This document shows, in pieces, positions 1-8,517 of a stretch of DNA of 64,000 bases. The stretch spans positions 1 to 64,000 of the forward strand of contig NZ_FOGR01000004.1 of NCBI RefSeq assembly GCF_900111275.1, written 5' to 3'. The translations under genes were made by a program, and so were the position numbers. The DNA is from Rhizobium sp. NFR03. Its GTDB lineage: Bacteria > Pseudomonadota > Alphaproteobacteria > Rhizobiales > Rhizobiaceae. Numbering within the stretch: position 1 is the first letter of the stretch; each line of letters begins with the position of its first letter. The notes below the pieces were generated by a model. The model was not told the DNA's origin. It searched no databases and saw only the letters and a list, made by a program, of their open reading frames with translations.

Positions 1-186
1 TCGCTTCTTTGAAACAAGACCAGCTGCACCATAAAGGTCATAGGCCTGCAAAAGCCGATGGACCTGACTTCGACTGAGATCAAGCTGCTCGGCAGCCTGG
101 ACGACGCTCAGGCGGTCGTCACGGATCTTCTGAATGACTTCGAGGCGATGCAATTCTTTCTGCGACATGGTGATCAAACAGGACAT
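1..186 (-). mobile_element. IS transposase, N-terminal fragment cut by the window edge
   Basis: The reverse strand encodes 62 residues running off the left edge. They start MSCLITMSQKELHRLEVIQK and continue with a helix-turn-helix region (LSVVQAAEQLDLSRSQVHRL) and GAAGLVSKKR. This is the usual N-terminus of ISNCY-type transposases from rhizobia, where an HTH domain binds the element ends and a DDE integrase domain follows. Only the HTH part is visible, so it cannot be said whether the element is intact. The start at 186 is the first ATG; a second in-frame ATG lies six codons in. Family assignment rests on recalled similarity. Confidence 0.75.
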
Positions 187-277
187 GACGACTCCAACCG
201 CTCATGGTCTCGACCAAGCTCGAAGTCGTCATCCTTGCTCCCGACGTTGGCTTTGACCAGTGCATCAAGAGGCGAGG

Positions 278-342
278 CTGTCGCATCTCTAACTGGCCCG
301 ACTGTCGCATTACTAAATAGCCGCTACACACCGCAGTCGCAT
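278..342. repeat. Repeated CWGTCGCAT motifs at the probable IS end
   Basis: Three copies of a nonamer (CTGTCGCAT, CTGTCGCAT, CAGTCGCAT) lie at 278-286, 302-310 and 334-342, all in the same direction and just upstream of the transposase start. Iterated short motifs of this kind are typical transposase-binding sites in the terminal region of an insertion sequence. The exact outer boundary and any target duplication cannot be set because the other end is outside the window. The rest of the 187-438 interval holds no convincing gene. Confidence 0.5.
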
Positions 343-438
343 AATCAACATTATGGAACAGATATTTGGGAAACCGCGACGGTGGACTGTTCTACGACCG
401 TGGTTCCGACCCGAGCCGATCGATCTCAAGGGACGTCG

Positions 439-957
439 TCAACGTGGGTTCAGCAACCCAGCGGACTTACGGACCAAGGCATCAACTCTGGACGCGACCA
501 CGTCGGCGGCATCAATGTTATGAACAACTTCGCCCAGGGAAGGGAGATCGCGTTGCATCGCCTGATAAGTTTGCAACACTCGGTCAGCGAGCCGTTCTCT
601 TCCAAGGCGGCTTGCCTCACGGATCACCACTGTATCCAAAGGTGCCCATATGGTGAAAAGCTGAATAGGTATGGATATCGACAGATGCCCGCAAAACCAG
701 TCAAACGCTTCGCGCGTCTCGAAGATGTAGTCGAGAAGAACGCGCCTCGCACCCATTTCCAGATAACTGGACACCAAGGCGGCACTGGCGCGATAGGTCG
801 ATCTCGTCCCCAGCCAGTCTTTCGCATCAGCCGGGCTGAAGGAGCGCAACGCGTCGCCGGAAATACAGACTGTTCCGGGGACAAGACATGCTAGATGTTT
901 GCAAAGCGTGGTTTTCCCTACGCCTGCAGGCCCGTTCATCACGACAAGATGAGTCAT
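439..957 (-). CDS. P-loop kinase-like protein (AAA/shikimate kinase-like fold)
   Basis: 172 residues. The N-terminus carries a clear Walker A motif (GPAGVGKTT, about residues 9-17), followed by a region rich in acidic and arginine residues typical of small nucleotide kinases. Such proteins phosphorylate small molecules or, less often, act as NTPases; the substrate is not evident. The start overlaps the stop of the upstream NTF2-like gene by 4 bases (ATGA), so the two are probably translationally coupled. The pair sits at the distal end of the leftward transporter cluster, next to the IS end, and a functional link to the transporter is not shown. Confidence 0.7.
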   Translation of the reverse strand: MTHLVVMNGPAGVGKTTLCKHLACLVPGTVCISGDALRSFSPADAKDWLGTRSTYRASAALVSSYLEMGARRVLLDYIFETREAFDWFCGHLSISIPIQLFTIWAPLDTVVIREASRLGRERLADRVLQTYQAMQRDLPSLGEVVHNIDAADVVASRVDALVRKSAGLLNPR

Positions 958-1361
958 GCGTTAAAGCCTCGTTTGATCGTACCTTGGTGAAACAGCATCT
1001 GCCACCTATCACCGGCACGCTTCCAGATGGAGCTTCGCAATACGCTTCGCCTTACCCCGTCCTTCTGCGTGCGCTCACTTTCGTAGGTCAACAGCACCGC
1101 ATCATCAGAAATGGCAGCCAAAGCGTAGTTGGACGCCCTGAGCTCACCTTCACCACCGCCATCCTCCTGAAGCAGAAGATCGATGATCGTAGCGCGATCA
1201 TAAACTATCCCCGAAGCTCCGAACTCGACAAAGTTATCTGCGAGCAAGCCCTCCAGAGCATCTCTCGAACGCCTCACCTCTGGGCGATGAAGTGCTTCTT
1301 CAAGAGATTTGATATCGGCGAGGTCGGGAAACGGCTCTTCATGGGCAACAGCTTCACTCAC
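954..1361 (-). CDS. NTF2-like / DUF4440 small protein
   Basis: 135 residues with the pattern of the NTF2-like fold: an N-terminal helix (SLEEALHRPEVRRSRDALEGLL), FVEFGASGIVYDR, then beta-rich segments ending in WKRAGDRWQMLFHQGT. Family members are cytosolic and often of unknown role; some are enzymes acting on small molecules. The start codon chosen is GTG at 1361 and no strong ribosome binding site is visible. A short hairpin (GTGCCG/CGGCAC, 1371-1385) lies just upstream. The gene is 75 bases downstream of the permease gene and overlaps the kinase gene by 4 bases. Confidence 0.7.
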   Translation of the reverse strand: MSEAVAHEEPFPDLADIKSLEEALHRPEVRRSRDALEGLLADNFVEFGASGIVYDRATIIDLLLQEDGGGEGELRASNYALAAISDDAVLLTYESERTQKDGVRRSVLRSSIWKRAGDRWQMLFHQGTIKRGFNA

Positions 1362-1436
1362 TCAGCTGCAGTGCCGAAACGGCACTCCTTGCAACACCCG
1401 GACGGTTGCAGATCCGGTCGCGGTTCGCAGCATCCT

Positions 1437-2381
1437 TCACCGTTCGCCGCGCCGATATGGCTGCATCAGTGCTTGTGGCACCCGGGCGCGGCGGGCCATG
1501 ATGGCGAGGGCTGCGATGGAGAGAATATAGGGGATCATCAGGAAGAGCTGGTACGGGACCGCACCGCCGAGAGCCGTCTGCAGGCGAAGCTGGAAGCTGT
1601 CGAAGAAAGCGAACAGGAGCGCCCCGAGCAGAGCGCGGCCCGGGCGCCATGATGAGAAGACGACGAGCGCGATGCAGATCCAGCCGCGCCCCTGCACCAT
1701 GGTCGGGAAGAAACTGTTGAAGGCGGAAAGCGTCAGGAAGGCGCCGGCCATGCCCATCAGGGCACTCCCGGCCATGACGGCGCCGTAGCGGATTGCCATG
1801 GGGTTGATGCCCTGTGCTTCCGCTGCATGCGGATTTTCGCCGGTCATTCGGATGGCAAGACCCAGCGGCGTGCGAAACAGCGTATATGCCATGACGATGG
1901 CAATGAGGATGGCGAGATAGGTTGGAGGCGTCTGCACGAACAGTGCTGGACCGATGAAGGGCAGATCGCTCAATCCCGGGATTGCAATTGGCTGGAACGG
2001 CTCGATGGTCGGCGGCGTGCCTGCGACGGGCACAAGCAGCCGGAACAGGAAGTAGCTGAGACTGGACGCAAAGAGCGTGACGCCGAGGCCGGACACATGC
2101 TGCGAGAGGCCGAGCGTGACGGTGAGAAGCGCATGCAGAGCCCCGAAGACCGCACCGGCAATAGCGGCGATCAGCAGGCCGGTCCACAGGTCAGCGCCGT
2201 TGTAGACCGAAAGCCAGCCGATCATCGCGCCGAAGGTCATGATGCCCTCGATGCCGAGATTGAGAACGCCTGCCCTCTCGCAAAGGAGCGCCCCGAGCGT
2301 GCCGAGGATCAGCGGCGTGGCAATGCGCAGCACTGCGGCCCACAGCCCGGCAGATGCGAGGATGTCGAACACGGCTGTCAT
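1437..2381 (-). CDS. BMP-type ABC transporter permease 2 (nucleoside/nucleobase family)
   Basis: 314 residues, strongly hydrophobic with about eight to ten membrane segments. It is of the branched-chain-permease fold used by BMP-family importers (NupQ/YufQ-like), with GTLGALLCERAGVLNLGIEGIM near the N-terminus, the family hallmark ERAGVxNLGIEG. It forms the membrane channel with the adjacent permease at 2378-3427. The start overlaps the stop of that gene by 4 bases (ATGA). Expected substrates are nucleosides, nucleobases or related small amides; the sequence does not decide. Confidence 0.88.
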   Translation of the reverse strand: MTAVFDILASAGLWAAVLRIATPLILGTLGALLCERAGVLNLGIEGIMTFGAMIGWLSVYNGADLWTGLLIAAIAGAVFGALHALLTVTLGLSQHVSGLGVTLFASSLSYFLFRLLVPVAGTPPTIEPFQPIAIPGLSDLPFIGPALFVQTPPTYLAILIAIVMAYTLFRTPLGLAIRMTGENPHAAEAQGINPMAIRYGAVMAGSALMGMAGAFLTLSAFNSFFPTMVQGRGWICIALVVFSSWRPGRALLGALLFAFFDSFQLRLQTALGGAVPYQLFLMIPYILSIAALAIMARRARVPQALMQPYRRGER

Positions 2382-3427
2382 CGGCGTATCCTGTACTGGG
2401 TGAAGAACAAAGCGACCAGCATCGTGAGCAGCGACAGCGACACAGTGAGATCCGCGATGTAACTCGGAATGCCCATGCTGCGGCTCATGCCGTCCGCACC
2501 GACGAACATGGTTGCCGTAAAAAGGGCTGCGAGCACCACGCCGAGCGGATGCAGGTTGGCAAGCATGGCGACGACAATGCCGGAATAGCCGTAGCCAGGT
2601 GAAAGGTCGGTCGTCACATAGCCCTTGACGCCCATGACCTCCACCGCGCCGGCAAGTCCGGCAAGGCCGCCCGATATACAGGCGACGGCAACGAGCGTGC
2701 GGCCAAGCGGCATGCCGGCGAAGACAGCCGCCTGCGGATTGAGGCCGGCCGCGCGCGACTGGAGGCCGAAGACCGTGCGCGACTGCACGAAATGCAGGAA
2801 AAAGGCGAGGACCAGCGCGATGGCGAGGCCGAGATGGAGGCGCGACCGAGAGAGCAGCTTCGGCAGCATCGCGCCATCCGCGACCGACTGGGACTGAGGC
2901 CAGCCAAAGGCCGCCGGGTCTTTCAGCACCGTGTCGATCAGCATGGAAACGAAGAGGACGGCGACGAAATTGAGGAGAAGCGTGGTCACCACCTCATCGA
3001 CCGAAAAACGCAGGCGCAGCCAGAGGGGTATCAGGAGAAGGACCATTCCCGCGAGCGCCCCGAGCACCAGCAGTGCGGGTATCTGGATGATGGGTGGAAA
3101 ACCGCCGAGGAGATGCGAGCTCGCGGCGGCCACGGTGATGGCGCCGAGATAGAGCTGGCCCTCGGCGCCAATATTCCATAGGCGCGCGCGAAAAGCGACC
3201 GCTGCAGCAAGTCCCGTCAGCATCAGTGGGGTCGCACGTGTCAGGGTTTCCGTTGCCGAGAGCCGGGAGCCGAAAGCGCCTTTCAGGATGCGCCAATAGG
3301 CCTCGAGGACGGGAGCGCCGGCAAGGGCGATGAGCACGCCGGCAATGGCCAGAGCCGCCACGATTGCAAGGATCGGCGTCGCGATGACCAGAGCGAGAGG
3401 CCGATGTTCGCGCCGTTCAAATCGCAT
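2378..3427 (-). CDS. BMP-type ABC transporter permease 1 (nucleoside/nucleobase family)
   Basis: 349 residues from the ATG at 3427, chosen because AGAGG stands six bases upstream; an alternative ATG lies at 3442. It is a polytopic inner-membrane protein (NupP/YufP-like) with the signature GLAAAVAFRARLWNIGAEGQ and a C-terminal PSYIADLTVSLSLL. It overlaps the ATPase gene by 11 bases and the second permease gene by 4 bases, so all three are one translationally coupled unit. It should form the heterodimeric channel of the importer. Confidence 0.88.
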   Translation of the reverse strand: MRFERREHRPLALVIATPILAIVAALAIAGVLIALAGAPVLEAYWRILKGAFGSRLSATETLTRATPLMLTGLAAAVAFRARLWNIGAEGQLYLGAITVAAASSHLLGGFPPIIQIPALLVLGALAGMVLLLIPLWLRLRFSVDEVVTTLLLNFVAVLFVSMLIDTVLKDPAAFGWPQSQSVADGAMLPKLLSRSRLHLGLAIALVLAFFLHFVQSRTVFGLQSRAAGLNPQAAVFAGMPLGRTLVAVACISGGLAGLAGAVEVMGVKGYVTTDLSPGYGYSGIVVAMLANLHPLGVVLAALFTATMFVGADGMSRSMGIPSYIADLTVSLSLLTMLVALFFTQYRIRR

Positions 3428-4946
3428 GACTGACCTCTGCATGCTGATTGTGCCACTCGCCCGCCATCATCAGGCCGAGCCTTCGCCTGTCGGCGTCCTC
3501 GTTGCGGATCGGCGGCGAAAGCCGCCCGCCGACGATCGCCTGAATACGGTCGGCAAGCGCCATCACCTCGTCGAGATCCTCGGAGATCAACAGCACGGCG
3601 GTGCCGGCCTTGCGCGCTTCGAGAATGCGTTCGTGAACGGCCGCAACGGCACCTTCATCGAGACCGCGCGCGGGTTGTGCAGCCAACAGAATACGCGGCC
3701 GGTTGATGAGGTTGCGGCCGAGGATCAGCTTCTGCATGTTGCCGCCAGAGAGCAGCCGGGTGCGTGTGGCGGGCCCTCCTCCGCGCACGTCGAACTGCGC
3801 GATGATCTCTCTGGCGAACTGCATGCCGCCCGTGCGGTCCACGAGGCCGTATTTCGCATAATCCGGAAGCCGTTCGAGAATGGCGTTCTCCCAGATCGCC
3901 ATCTCTCCGATCACACCTTCCTTATTGCGGTCTTCCGGAATGCGCCCGATGCCAGCGGCCACGACATCCGCTACGGCGAGGTCATCGACGGGCTTGCCGA
4001 ACAGAAGGATGTCGCCCGAGGTGCGGGAGACGGTTCCGGAAAGAAGCTGGGCCAACACACCCTGCCCGTTTCCCGACACGCCGACGATGCCGAGCACTTC
4101 GCCGGCCCGCAGGCGGAAGTCTACCGCCTTCAGCGTATCCACGCCGTGTTGGCGCACAGTGACGGCCGCAGCTTCCAAAACCGTTTCGCCCGGTATCGCT
4201 GCCACGCGCACGGGCCGCGCCACGCTCCGTCCGACCATCAGTTCGGCAAGCTCCGCTTTGCTGGTTTCGGAGCACTTGCGGTCTGCGACATGCTTTCCGC
4301 CACGCAGGACGACGATGCGGTCGGCGGTCGCCATCACTTCATCGAGCTTGTGGGAGATGAAGATGAGCGACAGGCCCTGGCGCGCCATGATCTTCAGCGT
4401 GGTGAAAAGTGTTTCGGCTTCGGCCTGCGTCAGCACCGCCGTAGGCTCGTCCAGAACCAGGATGCGGGCATCGTTGTAGAGCGCCTTGAGGATTTCCACA
4501 CGTTGTTGCTCGCCCACAGAGAGATCCCCGAGCCGGGCATCAGGATCGACGGTAAGACCGAAGCGTTGGGCAATCTCCACGAGTTTCGAGCGGGCTTCGG
4601 TGCGCCGGGAGCGTAGCGACCAAAGGCTCTCCGTCCCGGTGGTGACGTTCTCCAAAACCGTAAGGTTGGGAGCGAGCGAGAAATGCTGGTGCACCATGCC
4701 GATGCCGGCGCGAATGGCGGCGCGCGGCTTGCCCGTTGGCAGTGCGGCTCCCTCGACCAGAACCTTGCCACTGTCGGGCACGTAATGGCCGAAGAGAATG
4801 CTCATCAGCGTGGTCTTGCCGGCACCATTCTCCCCCAGGAGCGCGACGATCTCACCCTTCGCGAGAGAGAGCGATATGCTGTCATTGGCAAGGTTCATGC
4901 CGAAACGCTTGCTGACGTCAACGATCTCGAGAACGGGCACCGTCAT
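3417..4946 (-). CDS. BMP-type ABC transporter ATP-binding protein (two ABC domains)
   Basis: 509 residues with two nucleotide-binding domains in one chain, as usual for NupO/YufO-type and sugar CUT2 ATPases. The first domain has Walker A GENGAGKTT (about residues 38-46), signature LSVGEQQRVEI and Walker B ILVLDEPTAVL. The second has a degenerate Walker A (GVSGNGQG), a signature-like LLSGGNMQKLILGRNL and RILLAAQPARGLD in place of a canonical Walker B. Loss of canonical residues in the second domain is common in this family. The start overlaps the amidase stop by 4 bases. It energises import by the two adjacent permeases. Confidence 0.9.
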   Translation of the reverse strand: MTVPVLEIVDVSKRFGMNLANDSISLSLAKGEIVALLGENGAGKTTLMSILFGHYVPDSGKVLVEGAALPTGKPRAAIRAGIGMVHQHFSLAPNLTVLENVTTGTESLWSLRSRRTEARSKLVEIAQRFGLTVDPDARLGDLSVGEQQRVEILKALYNDARILVLDEPTAVLTQAEAETLFTTLKIMARQGLSLIFISHKLDEVMATADRIVVLRGGKHVADRKCSETSKAELAELMVGRSVARPVRVAAIPGETVLEAAAVTVRQHGVDTLKAVDFRLRAGEVLGIVGVSGNGQGVLAQLLSGTVSRTSGDILLFGKPVDDLAVADVVAAGIGRIPEDRNKEGVIGEMAIWENAILERLPDYAKYGLVDRTGGMQFAREIIAQFDVRGGGPATRTRLLSGGNMQKLILGRNLINRPRILLAAQPARGLDEGAVAAVHERILEARKAGTAVLLISEDLDEVMALADRIQAIVGGRLSPPIRNEDADRRRLGLMMAGEWHNQHAEVSHAI

Positions 4947-6355
4947 GATGGCAATCCTGCGATGGGAAACGGATGCGTGTATCGCTGCTCCCGCTCCAGA
5001 CGCTGCGCTACCTGCAGGAGCAGCGCTTCGCCGCCCATCGGCGCCATGATCTGAACCGGCAGCGGCAGGCCATCGGCGTCATGCCCGAAGGGAAGCGTGA
5101 TAGCGGGGCAACCGGATGCATTGGCGAGCGAGGCCAGCGGCGCAAAAGCCGCCATGCGCCCGAAGTGCAGATCGAGATCCCCGTGATCGCTCGGAAAGGA
5201 GCCGATAGGGACCGGGGGACCGGAGAGCATGGGGCATAGCAAAACATCGACGTCATCGAAGAGACGCCAGAGATCCTGGCTGACGAAGAGCATGCCGTTG
5301 AGGCTTTTCCAGAGATCGATGGCCGGCAGTGACAGGCCTCGCGCAATAGCAGCCTGCGTCAAGGGTTCCGTCCGCAAGGCGTCCAGACCGAATGCGGTGA
5401 TGGCTTCGGCCAGGTTGGCACAGACGATATCGAAAAAGGCACGACGGCTTGCGGTGCAGGCCTCATCGATCGCCGTGAAGGGGACAGATACCAGCCGGTG
5501 TCCATCAGCCTCAAGGGCCATGCCAGCGGTTTCGATGACAGCCATCCTGTCGGCGTCTGTCGGGTAGCGCGTGCCGGTATCGGTCAAAATGCCGATGCGA
5601 AGGGTAGCGGCGGCGCGTTGTGCCTGCTTCACGGGTGGGAACGGCCCGCGAGCATGTCCGCTGATCGCGGAGAAAATCGTGGCGGTGTCCCGCACAGAGC
5701 GGCAGATGGCGAGTTCCGACGCGATGCCGCCGAGGTGGTTGCCGAAGCTCGGGCCGGCCGGCATCGTGCCACGGCCGGGCTTGAGGCCGACGAGACCGCA
5801 GCAGGCGGCAGGCACGCGAATGGAGCCGCCCGCATCCGTCGCATGAGCGATCGCGACGATGCCGGCGGCCACCGCGGCTGCAGCGCCGCCGGAGGAGCCG
5901 CCGGCCGTGAGACCGGGATCGAGCGGGTTGCGACACATCGGGCCGATGGCCGGCTCGCTTGCGAGGGATAGCCCGAATTCGGGGCTGGTGGTCAGCCCGA
6001 AAAGGCAGAGCCCAGACGCCCGGAAACGTTTGGCAAGATCGGAGTCCGGGCTGTCGGACTGCATGCGGTCGAGCAATGCGGATCCCGCCGCGACGGGGAA
6101 ACCGGAAAACGGCCCGCCGAGGTCCTTGGCGAGCGTCGGCACGCCGGCAAAGGGCATGGCAGCGCGGGCTGGCGACGCCATCGGGAGCGCATCTATCCCC
6201 GCTGCCGCCGCAAGCCCCCTCGCCTCATCGCGATAGGTGATGGCACCGAGGCTTGAGAAGGCCTCGGCAGCCGTGATCGACGCCTGCATCGCCTGCGTGC
6301 TGGTGAGGCGGCGGCTGGCAATAGCCTCCGCTAGCGCCGTTGCATCCGTGATCAC
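4943..6355 (-). CDS. Amidase (amidase-signature family)
   Basis: 470 residues from a GTG at 6355, seven bases after the stop of the binding-protein gene; a longer reading would run into that gene. The amidase-signature Ser-cisSer-Lys triad is visible: Lys in LAKDLGG, Ser in GGSSGGAAAAVAAG, and the nucleophile region DAGGSIRVPAACCGLVGLKP. The family hydrolyses amide bonds of small molecules in the cytosol. Lying between the binding protein and the ATPase and overlapping the latter by 4 bases, it probably deaminates or opens whatever the importer brings in. The specific substrate (nucleobase-derived amide, allophanate-like or other) is not resolved. Confidence 0.88.
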   Translation of the reverse strand: MITDATALAEAIASRRLTSTQAMQASITAAEAFSSLGAITYRDEARGLAAAAGIDALPMASPARAAMPFAGVPTLAKDLGGPFSGFPVAAGSALLDRMQSDSPDSDLAKRFRASGLCLFGLTTSPEFGLSLASEPAIGPMCRNPLDPGLTAGGSSGGAAAAVAAGIVAIAHATDAGGSIRVPAACCGLVGLKPGRGTMPAGPSFGNHLGGIASELAICRSVRDTATIFSAISGHARGPFPPVKQAQRAAATLRIGILTDTGTRYPTDADRMAVIETAGMALEADGHRLVSVPFTAIDEACTASRRAFFDIVCANLAEAITAFGLDALRTEPLTQAAIARGLSLPAIDLWKSLNGMLFVSQDLWRLFDDVDVLLCPMLSGPPVPIGSFPSDHGDLDLHFGRMAAFAPLASLANASGCPAITLPFGHDADGLPLPVQIMAPMGGEALLLQVAQRLEREQRYTHPFPIAGLPS

Positions 6356-6362
6356 CCGTCTT

Positions 6363-7349
6363 CTACTTCGGCTCGTCCGCGATCCTCGGAACGTCGAACG
6401 TGCCGGCCTTGATCTCGGCGCGCTTGGCTTCCATCGCGGCCTCGGCGTCGGCGGGCGCAACGCCCTTCACGAAGACGATATCGCTACCGCCTTCCTTCAT
6501 CAGCCCATAGGCAGTGTAGTCGCGACCGGTCGGCTTGCCGCTTGCGACATCGGCGAGGGCCGCGTTGAGGATTGGCCTGAAATTCCAGAGCGCATTCGCA
6601 AAGACCGTGTCGGGATAACGCGGCGTGTAATCGACCAGCGATCCCACGGACTTGATGCCACGCTCCTTGGCAGCGTCTGCCGTGCCGATGCGCTCGCCGA
6701 AGAGGATATCCGCGCCGGCATCGATCTGCGCCAAGCCCGCCTCACGCGCCTTCGGCGGATCGAAGAACGTGCCGATGAAGGTGACGAGGTGCTTGGCATC
6801 GGGGTTCACGGCCTTCACGCCGGCAGCGAAGGCGTTGATCAGCATGTTGACCTCGGGAATCGGCATTGCGCCGACGGATCCCACGACGTTCGACTTTGTC
6901 ATCTTGCCGGCGAGCATGCCTGCGAGGTAGGCGCCATCGAAGTTCCAGGTGCCGAAGACACCAAAATTGTCGCCAGCTTCCTTGCCGCTGGAGCCCATGA
7001 CGAAGGCGGTGTCGGGATAGTCGGCCGCCACCTCCCGCGCCTGCTTTTCGACCGGAAAGGTCTCGCCGATGATCAGCTTTGCGCCCTGCTCCGCATATTC
7101 GCGCATGGCGCGCGGATAGTCCGTACCGGATACGCCCTCTGAAAAGACGTATTCGATGACACCTTCCTTGGCCGCGTCCTGCAGCGCCTTGTGCAGCACG
7201 GAGTTCCAGGCATTCTCGACCGGAGACCCGTGGATGCCGGCGACCATCACCGGTGTTGCCGCACGAAGAGAGGGCGCAAACGCGCTTGCGCCCAAGGCCA
7301 TTCCCGATGCCAGAACGGCACGGCGCGACATCAAGAATTGCTTCGTCAT
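6363..7349 (-). CDS. BMP-family ABC transporter substrate-binding protein
   Basis: 328 residues. The N-terminus MSRRAVLASGMALGASAFA has the twin-arginine look of a Tat signal, cleaved near LRAA. The mature part follows the basic membrane protein (BMP/Med/PnrA) family: VMVAGIHGSPVENAWN, YEQG-type AEQGAKLIIGETFP and NFDGAYLAGMLAG. BMP proteins capture nucleosides or related ligands in the periplasm. It is the first gene of the leftward operon that continues with amidase, ATPase and two permeases. Confidence 0.9.
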   Translation of the reverse strand: MTKQFLMSRRAVLASGMALGASAFAPSLRAATPVMVAGIHGSPVENAWNSVLHKALQDAAKEGVIEYVFSEGVSGTDYPRAMREYAEQGAKLIIGETFPVEKQAREVAADYPDTAFVMGSSGKEAGDNFGVFGTWNFDGAYLAGMLAGKMTKSNVVGSVGAMPIPEVNMLINAFAAGVKAVNPDAKHLVTFIGTFFDPPKAREAGLAQIDAGADILFGERIGTADAAKERGIKSVGSLVDYTPRYPDTVFANALWNFRPILNAALADVASGKPTGRDYTAYGLMKEGGSDIVFVKGVAPADAEAAMEAKRAEIKAGTFDVPRIADEPK

Positions 7350-7365
7350 TTCAGTTCCCCATTTT

Positions 7366-7409
7366 TACCGATTGGTACAATTTCTATGAGCGGCCTAAAA
7401 ATGTGTCAA
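7366..7409 (-). promoter_or_regulatory. Sigma70-type promoter with overlapping ACC-GGT palindrome for the BMP operon
   Basis: On the reverse strand TTGACA (7404-7409) and TAGAAA (7381-7386) are separated by 17 bases, a good housekeeping promoter, 30 bases ahead of the BMP gene start. The 12-base imperfect palindrome TACCGATTGGTA (7366-7377) falls where the transcript should begin, which is a classic repressor position. No regulator gene is adjacent, so the repressor is unknown. Confidence 0.55.
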
Positions 7410-7459
7410 GCGGCTGGCGGGGTTATAAAATGAGCAAGGGTTATCTTCCCACAGTTCCT

Positions 7460-7870
7460 TCATGATCGAGCGTCGGGATGACATCTGCCGAAGACCTCCC
7501 TGGCGGCGGAGAGCCCGTTCAGCGCTGCAGGGAACCCGGCATAAACCGCCATCTGCATGATGATTTCCGTGACTTCCTCCCGTGAAAGCCCGACATTCAG
7601 GCCTGCTTCGATGTGCACTCTCAGCTGCGGCGCGGCTGTGCCCATGGCTGTCAAAGCGGCAATCGTCGCGATCTCCCGGGCACGCAGATCAAGGCCCGGC
7701 CTGCTGTAGATGTCACCGAACGGAAACTCGAGGAGATAGGTCGCGAAATCCGGTGCAATATCCGCCAGCGCGGCAACGACGTTTTCCCCCGCCTGTCCAT
7801 CAATCTCCGCGAGCGCCCGCCGCCCTCTTTCCAGCCGGCTTTCGCCCTTCGTTTGGTGTTCCTGCGTCAT
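7460..7870 (-). CDS. Carboxymuconolactone-decarboxylase-like (AhpD-fold) protein
   Basis: 136 residues from the ATG at 7870 with AGGATACG just upstream. The fold is recognised from FPFGDIYSRPGLDLRAREIATIAA and IEAGLNVGLSREEVTEIIMQMAVYAGFPAALNG, the CMD family core. The AhpD CxxC redox pair is absent, so the protein resembles gamma-carboxymuconolactone decarboxylase-type members rather than a peroxidase partner. The true substrate is uncertain because many CMD-fold proteins are not decarboxylases. It overlaps the end of the MerR gene by 71 bases on the same strand. Confidence 0.8.
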   Translation of the reverse strand: MTQEHQTKGESRLERGRRALAEIDGQAGENVVAALADIAPDFATYLLEFPFGDIYSRPGLDLRAREIATIAALTAMGTAAPQLRVHIEAGLNVGLSREEVTEIIMQMAVYAGFPAALNGLSAAREVFGRCHPDARS

Positions 7871-8234
7871 CGTATCCTGTCCCTTTTTCTGCCCCGGCAT
7901 ATCCGGAGATCTTGGCGTCTAGGACGAGGAGATTTGCCTGAAGATCGGCAATATGTTCGCTGACGCGATCCCGGTGCTGCTCCAGAAGGGCACGCCGCTC
8001 TGGTTCCGTGACCGGGCCGCGATTGCGGAGTTCGGCGTATAACACCATCTCCCGGATCGGCATGCCCGTCGCCTTCAGCCGGCGCAGGAAGGCAATCCAT
8101 GTGAGAATGGTCGCGTCGTAATCGCGCTGGCTCGACCCGTCACGATCGGCATAAGGCAACAGACCGATACGCTCGTAGTAACGAATCGTATGCGCCGATA
8201 GTCCGGATCGTCTTGCAAGCTCGCCGATCTTCAT
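7800..8234 (-). CDS. MerR-family transcriptional regulator
   Basis: 144 residues from ATG 8234, giving the canonical family start MKIGELARRSGLSAHTIRYYE; an ATG two codons upstream is possible. An N-terminal winged HTH is followed by a dimerisation coiled coil (about residues 75-120, PERRALLEQHRDRVSEHIADLQANL). It lacks the metal-binding cysteines of MerR/CueR, fitting the aldehyde or organic-effector subgroups. It lies directly upstream of, and overlaps, the CMD-like gene, its likely target. The 283-base gap to the divergent diguanylate cyclase gene should hold both promoters; I could not pick out an operator. Confidence 0.85.
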   Translation of the reverse strand: MKIGELARRSGLSAHTIRYYERIGLLPYADRDGSSQRDYDATILTWIAFLRRLKATGMPIREMVLYAELRNRGPVTEPERRALLEQHRDRVSEHIADLQANLLVLDAKISGYAGAEKGTGYDDAGTPNEGRKPAGKRAAGARGD

Positions 8235-8517
8235 AAGCATCTTCTCTTTCAACGACGCGGAGGCTACGGGTTCGAGCGCACTCTCAGTCAAGCGGTTATT
8301 TCAGGATCTCGCCGCTGAACGGCGGAGCGAGGGCAGAGCGACCAAGGGTAACGGTCCGGTGGCTGCAGGAGGAGGCGTGTAAGGCTTCGTAAAGCATGCC
8401 GGCCGCTTTCCGTTAGCGGCGCGGTGGCGCTGCTCGTTCATCGAGAAAGGAGCATTACCTGTACGCAATCTGTTAGATCATGTGCGCTAATATGCGACAT
8501 GAGGGAGACCCTACGTC

